Origin: Cryptosporidium bovis
Lineage: Eukaryota; Apicomplexa; Conoidasida; Eucoccidiorida; Cryptosporidiidae
Assembly: GCA_009768925.2 (NCBI GenBank)
Contig: VHIT02000011.1
Span: 310,001 to 374,000, forward strand
DNA: 64,000 bases
Direction: 5' to 3'
This document shows positions 58,301 to 64,000 of this stretch, in pieces. The notes under the pieces were generated by a model that was not told the DNA's origin, did no database searches, and worked only from the letters and a program-made list of their open reading frames with translations. A program made the position numbers and the translations under genes. Within the stretch, counting starts at the first letter, position 1. Each line of letters opens with the position of its first letter.

Positions 58301-58441
58301 ATAGATAGTGAAAAAAGGTCAGAGGGGGCTGATTTTGAATCTTTTAACATTCCGAAGGAATACCGCCAAGTTGACCCCATAAATCTAATATCCAGAGATC
58401 CAAATACATTAAGGGTTTTTCTTGAAGAAAAGCTTAGCTAA
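55394..58441 (+). CDS. Insulinase-like M16 metalloprotease 1
   Basis: 1015 residues, the size of insulin-degrading enzyme with four M16 domains. The inverted zinc motif HFLEH begins at residue 69 (GLAHFLEHMLFCGTRKYPD), with the third ligand in EVSAIENEF at about 150, so domain 1 is expected to be active. The substrate-binding loop GGKRQGITTRSTTTYYFE replaces the usual GG.xNA.T pattern. The C-terminal half keeps ELRTNQQLAYVVRA, the conserved region that completes the active site from the opposite side. No signal peptide is evident, suggesting a cytosolic or unconventional location. The next gene is a tandem paralog. In Cryptosporidium this family is expanded and some members are linked to sporozoites. 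Confidence 0.93.
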   Translation: MSCYENGILEVFDRFTLPECDDREYRAIKLENGLTAFLVSDKETKISGCCLTVNIGAMYSPKNLQGLAHFLEHMLFCGTRKYPDVDEYQKFILSHGGKRQGITTRSTTTYYFEIKNEAFTEALDRFSSFFIEPIFCKKMVEKEVSAIENEFHLKYQSDDRVRFHLLAQLSEESHPLNCFTTGNKETLLDNPEKLNIDVHKELLEFYNRYYSSNIMSVLIYGKESIDVLQNYSVKFFSKIPNNNVTCMDYDMLFKNNPPYSTSNSIGKFIKLIPYETDKRLKIYFPLPPLDKYTESCAYAYVSHVISHKGEGSISSVLRRKKLATSASFFITNDDPYALAQFGIVLTDLGYNNIKEVVRVIFSFLMLFKSAPIIPELVSEFIGLTESCFKYQPKPSIIDLFGIPAKYLKYRCKPEEIISLGYVVKDFSEKDVYMISDFLNFDNCFMLLSSKNIEEEYKHNPESFKTEYYYNAKYSISEFDSDIKETLSEIDANQTIELGLFLPKPNPFVSTDFSIVNEQLKCTNDFDRVPELLVLDGLVNEDYNTPRVWFKPDTTFNSPHSIINMRLVITNIPNIVVEKMFSEYKCFQNELIFQVFGEVLERVMYRCLHQYSSDIQAAGLSYNINYNARTNVFVIQGVGLSQKLDYLVTFLFDILFNETTNEEHYEEAIILIKKDWENKIQKPNLITFSLECVSETLSPQFYNKKEKLLLLENFSHKLFCDLRLSFFRHCKLEGLIMGNYLVSDAKKMVVNYWNNLNNFTNSIQLGASFEVVEVEPFSVIRLNSDLYTLNYLPNPSDKNGCWLLSFYVGEFDVRTQAICDVILPFITSEIFAELRTNQQLAYVVRATQVFTSPVIIVGYYIQSSEFNNSLVLKRLLEFHTNKVKSQLRDKLDNQLFKKLLDSAIQTLSSNPKSIFDEYKSYLHEINERSFIFNIRKMKVEILKKLEYQEFIEFYDRVWNSKSILTEIRSQIDSEKRSEGADFESFNIPKEYRQVDPINLISRDPNTLRVFLEEKLS

Positions 58442-58675
58442 CGATTTGTGTACGATATTATGTAGCCACTCATGATACTTGAATGCACAGCTTGTTAATT
58501 TATCATAAAATTAGTTTCTCTGTCACTTGCTTTTTCTTTCGTGTATACAAATGCGGTAATTTTTATTTCAACTCCTAGAGGGAAATGGGGATAACTTCGT
58601 TCCCTGGAGGGGTTTACATTTAAGAAAAACGGATTTAAGGTGAGATTCGTTAGTGTATGTAAAATATAATCAAAA

Positions 58676-61600
58676 ATGACTCCAGTCGTTGAGAATAATG
58701 TATTAAAACCAATTTTTGATGAAAATAAGTATAGGTCTCTCATTCTTTCGAACAAGTTGAGGGTATTATTAATATCTGATGATAGAGCAGAAATATCCGG
58801 TGGTGTTCTATCTGTATTTGTGGGCCACCAACATGATCCTGAAAACCTAAACGGGTTGGCTCACTTTCTCGAGCATATGTTATTTTTAGGGTCAGAAAAA
58901 TATCCGGACCCATTTGAGTTTGATAACTACGTGAAACAAAATGGTGGAAATATGAATGCACATACGGACTATCATGAGACTTCCTACTATTTTGATGTAA
59001 ACAGTGAGTCTCTTGAGGGAGTTTTGGATCGTTTTTCCGGGTTCTTTGTCTGTCCACTGTTCGATACAACTTATGTAGAAAGGGAAGTAAACGCAGTAAA
59101 TAGTGAGCACGAAATGAATTTACTTTATGACTTGTTTATTAAGTATCACATAATATCTTCCTCAGCCAGAAGTGGTCATCCTGTTTCAAAATTTGGTACA
59201 GGGAGTTTGCAAACACTGAAAACTGAACCTGAAGAAAAAGGTATTGATGTAATAAAAGAGTTAAAGGAATTCCACAATAAATACTACTGTTCAGGTATAA
59301 TGCATCTAACATTAATTTCAAATCATAGTTTGGACACTTTACAGGAATATGCAACTAAATATTTCTCTGATATAACAAACAAGGGTGCCTCGATCCAGAA
59401 TTACTTTGAGGAGTTTGAAACCGAGAAACCTTATCTTAGCATAAAAGATTCTCCAAAAGATGGATCTTTGGGATCTGTTATTTACGTTGTTCCTAATAAG
59501 AATGAGAGAAGTATTACATTTAATTATCAATTTCCTGATATCAGAAGGTATAAGAGAGAATCCCCAGAGTTGTACTTTTTGGAAATATTGGGTCATGAAG
59601 GTCATGGAAGTTTAACTTCTATATTAAAAAGAGACGGCCTATGTTACAGTTTGTCTAGTGGGTTGAATGAAATGTTTTCAGCTAATCTATTTGAAATTAC
59701 AATTAAATTGACTGAGAAGGGATACCTGGAGATTAATAGAGTAATAGAATACACTTTGAATTATGTTAATCTTATGGTTGAGAAAGATATCGATATGAAT
59801 ATTATTTCAGATATTGTGAGACTAAAACAAGTTATATTTGACTACAAAAATAGACCAAGTATTGAAGAATTAATAAGTAGATCGTCATTTTTAGTTGCGA
59901 ATGAGGTACCACTTAATGAGGTACTTACTTATGGGAATAGAATTGAAAGAATAGATATTGAGGCAGTTGGAATGCTCAAAAAATATTTTTCACCTGATAA
60001 CATGTTTATTATGTTTTCATTCCCAGAGAACAAAGCAATGATCGAGGACAAAAGATATGCAGGAGAACTAATATATGATAGGCATTACAAAATGAACTAT
60101 TTAAAACAAGAATTCTACCCTGAAATTAAAAATATTATTGGCAATGTTAGTGTGGACTATTCAAGCAAACTTGGATTTGAATTGCCTAAAAGAAATGAGT
60201 ATATTCCAGAGAGCTTTGACATTGTTAACGCTCAAAACAAGGAGATATCAACATTTCCTGAGCTGGTTGATATGAGTAGGAACCAATTCAGTAGAAGGGT
60301 TGAGGCATACTTCAAGCCTGACACAACTTTTTCCACACCTCACGGATTTACGCAGTTATTTTTCTATTCAACAAAAGAGACAACATGTGAAACCCTTGTT
60401 CTAGATCATCTTGCTTCCCTAACGATAACCAAAATCATCGCGGAGGAAGCATACAGTGCGACTCTTGCAAATCTAGACTGCAAGATTATTGGTGGATTCT
60501 CACTTAGCAATTCATTTGATTCAATTTCTATAACTTTGTCCGGGTTTAATGACAAAACTGGAAATCTTTTGCAGTTTATTATGGAATCAATTATTGATTT
60601 GAAAAACGACTTAGGTTCGAAATACATTTCCTTCTTTAATGAGGCGGTTGAAGAAACAAAAGAGAAGGTTGAGAATTCATTATATAATCCAAGCAGACTG
60701 GTTCAGCTAACACTTTACAATTTTAAGGAGTTTTATTCAAACTACACTCCATCAAAGGAGGACATATTGAAAACAGTTAACTCTATTGACTACCGAAAGC
60801 TGTGTACGTATATTTCGGACTTTTTCTCAAGTTGCATAATAAAATCTATCATTTTGGGTAACTTTGATATAAACAAAGTATACGATTTGCTAAATATAGT
60901 GTTAACAGAGCAACTGTTGGGCTCTAATTATAATATAGCTGGGAATACCGACAAATTAGTCCTAAGAAGCTGTGTTGATGTTGAGTCTTCTATTGATAAC
61001 GATAAAGTTATCAATTCAAATAACCTAATCTTCTCCAAACCAGTTTTAAATCCTATTGATAAAAACGGTGCTGTTGTTTATACAATAGATATGGGAAAGT
61101 ATAACCTAAGAGATATGATCTTGCTTGATTTAATTTCAAAGTACTTGGATGTCAAGTGCTTTCATGAGCTAAGAACAAATCAACAACTTGGATACATCGT
61201 AAGATGTTCTTCCTTCAACCTGAAACCTGCTATTGGAATAAGCATTATTGTACAGTCACCTGAGTACAGCAATACTCTGGTAATCAATAAGATTGACAGA
61301 GTTCTCCAAAAGTTGCTGAACGGGATCGAACAGAGTATGAGTGAGGAAGAATTTAGTTCTTATGTTGAGTCTGAAATCAGAATCTACTCGAACAAACCAA
61401 AAAATTTGGAAGAAGAGATGGATGCGTATCTTGTAGCACTTACAAATGGAGATTGCGAATTTGACTGGAAGCAAAAAGCTATTAGAATACTGGAGAAACT
61501 AAACTACAGTGAATTTAAGGCTTTTGTTGAAGTAATAATAAAAAGACCAAGAATAATAGTTCAATCAATCTCTATTTTCGAGTCAAAGAAAAACAGCGAA

Positions 61601-61702
61601 GGACTAGAAGTCGAGTACATAAGTAACAATTACTTAAAGGTTGATGAATTTTCACACTTCAAAAACAGCAAGGAGACAAAAATGTTCTCAATTTTAGCGT
61701 GA
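58676..61702 (+). CDS. Insulinase-like M16 metalloprotease 2 (tandem paralog)
   Basis: 1008 residues. Zinc motif HFLEH begins at residue 63 (LAHFLEHMLFLGSEKYPD), with the third ligand in EVNAVNSEHEMN. Its substrate loop NGGNMNAHTDYHETSYYF is much closer to canonical IDE than that of the upstream copy. The C-terminal ELRTNQQLGYIVRCSS is intact. It begins 234 bp after the first copy, same strand, with aligned N-termini (FDENKYRSLILSN versus CDDREYRAIKLEN), indicating an old tandem duplication. No obvious signal peptide. Predicted active peptidase of large, IDE-like chamber type. Confidence 0.94.
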   Translation: MTPVVENNVLKPIFDENKYRSLILSNKLRVLLISDDRAEISGGVLSVFVGHQHDPENLNGLAHFLEHMLFLGSEKYPDPFEFDNYVKQNGGNMNAHTDYHETSYYFDVNSESLEGVLDRFSGFFVCPLFDTTYVEREVNAVNSEHEMNLLYDLFIKYHIISSSARSGHPVSKFGTGSLQTLKTEPEEKGIDVIKELKEFHNKYYCSGIMHLTLISNHSLDTLQEYATKYFSDITNKGASIQNYFEEFETEKPYLSIKDSPKDGSLGSVIYVVPNKNERSITFNYQFPDIRRYKRESPELYFLEILGHEGHGSLTSILKRDGLCYSLSSGLNEMFSANLFEITIKLTEKGYLEINRVIEYTLNYVNLMVEKDIDMNIISDIVRLKQVIFDYKNRPSIEELISRSSFLVANEVPLNEVLTYGNRIERIDIEAVGMLKKYFSPDNMFIMFSFPENKAMIEDKRYAGELIYDRHYKMNYLKQEFYPEIKNIIGNVSVDYSSKLGFELPKRNEYIPESFDIVNAQNKEISTFPELVDMSRNQFSRRVEAYFKPDTTFSTPHGFTQLFFYSTKETTCETLVLDHLASLTITKIIAEEAYSATLANLDCKIIGGFSLSNSFDSISITLSGFNDKTGNLLQFIMESIIDLKNDLGSKYISFFNEAVEETKEKVENSLYNPSRLVQLTLYNFKEFYSNYTPSKEDILKTVNSIDYRKLCTYISDFFSSCIIKSIILGNFDINKVYDLLNIVLTEQLLGSNYNIAGNTDKLVLRSCVDVESSIDNDKVINSNNLIFSKPVLNPIDKNGAVVYTIDMGKYNLRDMILLDLISKYLDVKCFHELRTNQQLGYIVRCSSFNLKPAIGISIIVQSPEYSNTLVINKIDRVLQKLLNGIEQSMSEEEFSSYVESEIRIYSNKPKNLEEEMDAYLVALTNGDCEFDWKQKAIRILEKLNYSEFKAFVEVIIKRPRIIVQSISIFESKKNSEGLEVEYISNNYLKVDEFSHFKNSKETKMFSILA

Positions 61703-62058
61703 AATTGTTTTTCCTATTCTTATTTACATTTAAAGGATTCTCTGCAAGTGCGCTAAAATTATTAGTTAAAAGGCTCTAGATCTTTTTTCAATTAAAATCC
61801 AAGGTTAGACACGTGCAAACGTAGTTGCTAGATAAAAGAATTTAAGTAGAACGTCCCATTTTTTGGATTGATTTCTCCGAAACGAAAATTAGTTTTGATA
61901 TCCTTAATCTCCTATTTGTCCTCTAAACTGCCAAAATAGAAATAGATACCAATTTTTTTAGGCGGGAGACCGAAGGGTCGGGAAATAATGACGCAATTCA
62001 AAGAGTTAAAAGGGATTTATTTGTGAAGGATAACTTTTTTCCATGAATATGGTAAGAG
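61703..62058. promoter_or_regulatory. Upstream region of the last gene with a GGCGGGA element
   Basis: 356 bp. TTTAGGCGGGAGACC with GGCGGGA at 61961-61967 is E2F-like, about 95 bp upstream of the ATG at 62059. It overlaps a small inverted repeat GACC-GAAG-GGTC at 61968-61979. Confidence 0.45.
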
Positions 62059-64000
62059 ATGAAAATTTGTTCGAGTAAAAACATTTTATTATTTCTTTTA
62101 GTCTTTTCTTTGAATGTTTTCACTTTATTTTGCGAGGGAACTGAAATAGATATTGACGGTGATGAGTGTATTAACCAGGAATTTGCTTTTCCCTGGGGAG
62201 GTGACTACCTAGAGGCTTGTTTAGCCTTCGGATGTCGTAGAGTGCGGGACCATAAGAGTTGGTACCGTTTTTGGAATAGAAAACCGGAATACCTACATGT
62301 AAATGCTAATGGAAATGAGCAAGTTACACAATGTATAGATTGTGAAGGGTTTATTAAAAAAGGTCCTCTATTTGGTGGAATGTTGATTTGCACTCCAGCA
62401 GAAATGGGTGGAAATTTATCCACTCCAAAGGGATGGGTTTCATTAGCAACTGGGAGTTTGAGAATAAGTGAAGTCATTAAAAAAAAAAGTTCTTTGAAGT
62501 TAATCCCAAACAATTGGAGAATAAATGGAGATAGCAAAGAATTGAACCTTGATCTTTCCAAGTGTTCGAGTTCAGGTGAAAATTCAATAACGACTTTGTC
62601 AATTATTGTAACAGTTACCAATATTTTGAATGACAGTTCAAAACTTCCAAAGTATAGAAAGAAGCTAAGGTTGTTGAGTGAAGACATTAATGTTAGAATC
62701 AAGACATTAAATTATGATAGAGAGGAACCTTTCGAGAATGATTTTATTGACGATACAGAAGATGAAATTCAATATGATAATACTGATGAATACACATTGT
62801 TTGACAATAGTAAATTTAGCTTAAACCAAGGTGAAACTATTGTTCCTTCTAAAAAACAACTCAAGACAAAAAAAAAGATATTTTCTGGTGCAGAAAGACT
62901 ACCTAGAGGTTGGAAGTTGAGCAGCGGACAAACTTCAATTTACTCTTCTTCAGATGTGGTTGATATTGAAGTAGCTCAAGAATTGCATCCAAATGAATTG
63001 GTACAGGTTATCTTAACATGTAACAACAAATTTATGGATTGCAATATCCAAGACTTTGTTTCCTGCTTTAATATTATGTGCAAGTCAATAACTAAGGATG
63101 AGTTAATAAGAAGGACTGCCTTGAAGAAAGCCAAACAATTTATTTCTGACTCAATAGCTAAAGGCGAAACGAAGCCAATAATGACCATCCCGCAGTTTCA
63201 AAGTGGTATTCATCAAATTGGTGCGAACATCCAGCCATTAAATCAATTGCGGTTCAAGCAAAGTGATATTGTTGGTGGTACTAATCCTGTTTCTCCTGGA
63301 ATTATACATATTCCTGTAGTAGCAGGAATTTCTGGGAATATGGGTGAAAAAAGAGTTGGGTTTGGAAGTGATATGGTAAGACCCATGATCAACATTTTGT
63401 CTCAAAGTGGTTCTAATTTAAGATTTAACGGGATTGGAATGCCTCCTGTTCCTAATAACTTTCCAGTTATTGGTAAACCTGACAATTTAATCTGCGGCTA
63501 CAAACAACAGAATAATTCGAGTCAAGTACATTTAAGTAATGGAATCGCAAATAAAATTACCAATTACACTCTAACCTTTCCCACTAGTTCCTTTGGAAGT
63601 ATCCAACACCAGAATTTAGTGAATTATCCGGATGAGAGTGAAGAAAGCCAAGAAGTTGACGACATATTACTACCTACAAATACTAATACAATTAGTAGTG
63701 GATTAGTATTGGGGAAAAATACTTTTATTAATGGGAATCAATTAAACACACCTTCAGTAAATATCATTAAGTGCGCAAAACCTGTTGCGAAAATAATTAA
63801 ACCTATAGCTAGTGGTATAGTTATTACTGGAAATACGGGAGGTAACATATATAGATGTTCAGGTACTGATATAAAAAATACAACTTCTCCAGATACTCAT
63901 TTAAATATAAGCAACCCAAATATTCTGAATGTTATCCCAATAAATTCTATTAATGATGGCAAGCTGTTAAAAACAGAGAATTGTATAAAGGTTGTCCCGA
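62059..64000 (+). CDS. Large secreted protein, 5' part (3' end outside the window)
   Basis: 647 codons open to the right edge from the ATG at 62059. Signal peptide KNILLFLLVFSLNVFTLFCEG. The N-terminal ~110 residues hold clustered cysteines (ECINQ, EACLAFGCRR, QCIDCEGF, LICTPAE), then an acidic stretch. A second cysteine group is near residues 315-345 (LTCNNKFMDC, VSCFNIMCKS). A long Asn/Ile/Gly/Pro-rich region with repeated short ..GI.IP/VV.. strands follows. No domain recognised. The composition suits a parasite surface, wall or secretory-organelle protein, which is inference. An alternative start at 62043 reads out of frame and is rejected. Confidence 0.8.
   Translation, partial: MKICSSKNILLFLLVFSLNVFTLFCEGTEIDIDGDECINQEFAFPWGGDYLEACLAFGCRRVRDHKSWYRFWNRKPEYLHVNANGNEQVTQCIDCEGFIKKGPLFGGMLICTPAEMGGNLSTPKGWVSLATGSLRISEVIKKKSSLKLIPNNWRINGDSKELNLDLSKCSSSGENSITTLSIIVTVTNILNDSSKLPKYRKKLRLLSEDINVRIKTLNYDREEPFENDFIDDTEDEIQYDNTDEYTLFDNSKFSLNQGETIVPSKKQLKTKKKIFSGAERLPRGWKLSSGQTSIYSSSDVVDIEVAQELHPNELVQVILTCNNKFMDCNIQDFVSCFNIMCKSITKDELIRRTALKKAKQFISDSIAKGETKPIMTIPQFQSGIHQIGANIQPLNQLRFKQSDIVGGTNPVSPGIIHIPVVAGISGNMGEKRVGFGSDMVRPMINILSQSGSNLRFNGIGMPPVPNNFPVIGKPDNLICGYKQQNNSSQVHLSNGIANKITNYTLTFPTSSFGSIQHQNLVNYPDESEESQEVDDILLPTNTNTISSGLVLGKNTFINGNQLNTPSVNIIKCAKPVAKIIKPIASGIVITGNTGGNIYRCSGTDIKNTTSPDTHLNISNPNILNVIPINSINDGKLLKTENCIKVVP

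Noticed and set aside
62043-62109. Earlier ATG with a GTAAGA donor and TTTTAG acceptor before the last gene
   Set aside because: Splicing that way leads into an immediate stop, whereas the ATG at 62059 gives a clean signal peptide and a long open frame.
1-64000. tRNA, rRNA, transposon and CRISPR signals
   Set aside because: I looked for tRNA T-loop (GGTTCRA) patterns, long direct repeats, reverse transcriptase or transposase motifs and spaced repeats and saw none that held up. A covariance-model search would be the proper test.

Overview
The window is strongly AT-rich, protein-dense nuclear DNA of a protist, very probably a Cryptosporidium species (Apicomplexa). Three things support this. 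First, there is an LCCL/SRCR/PLAT/LamG multidomain protein of the apicomplexan CCp family. Second, genes are compact with few, short introns, and intergenic DNA carries GGCGCC and TGCATGCA elements known from Cryptosporidium promoters. Third, the gene order (CCp3, then calmodulin, then a tandem pair of insulinase-like proteases) matches what I remember of C. parvum chromosome 2. The species cannot be fixed from the sequence alone. No rRNA, tRNA, transposon or CRISPR array was seen.

Layout. 1-3.6 kb: the 5' part of chaperonin CCT1, a lysine-rich protein and Sec61-beta, all on the minus strand, the last two spliced. 3.6-12.2 kb: a Kir-like potassium channel, a degenerate purple-acid-phosphatase-like secreted protein, a SUN-domain protein, a secreted orphan and a polytopic membrane orphan. 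12.6-20 kb: a giant TPR/Mlp-like coiled-coil nucleoporin and an SPX-RING protein. 20.6-33.4 kb: housekeeping genes (PMS2-type MutL with its C-terminus in a second exon, PPPDE peptidase, BAR protein, TFIIIC subunit, dynein LC8, BUB3, alpha-SNAP, mitosomal SAM50 and two small or unknown genes). 34-46 kb: CCp3, an MFS transporter, calmodulin, eIF1, TVP23, spliced PIG-P and a secreted orphan. 45.7-55.3 kb: proteasome beta-1, CCDC124, BRE1, a three-exon roadblock/LAMTOR5-like gene, a 4-TM protein, CCT8 and a divergent kinase. 55.4-61.7 kb: two tandem M16 insulinase-like proteases. The end holds the 5' part of a large secreted protein.

The genes are mostly independent housekeeping units with no operon-like grouping. 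Some share themes: nuclear envelope and basket (SUN, TPR-like), secretory pathway (Sec61-beta, alpha-SNAP, TVP23, PIG-P), protein folding and turnover (CCT1, CCT8, proteasome, PPPDE, RING ligases) and parasite-specific surface or secreted proteins (CCp3, insulinases, several orphans).

Reading splice sites changed several models. PMS2, SAM50, PIG-P, CCT8, the BAR protein, the lysine-rich protein, Sec61-beta and the roadblock protein all need introns. Two start codons, in CCT8 and Sec61-beta, are followed directly by an intron.
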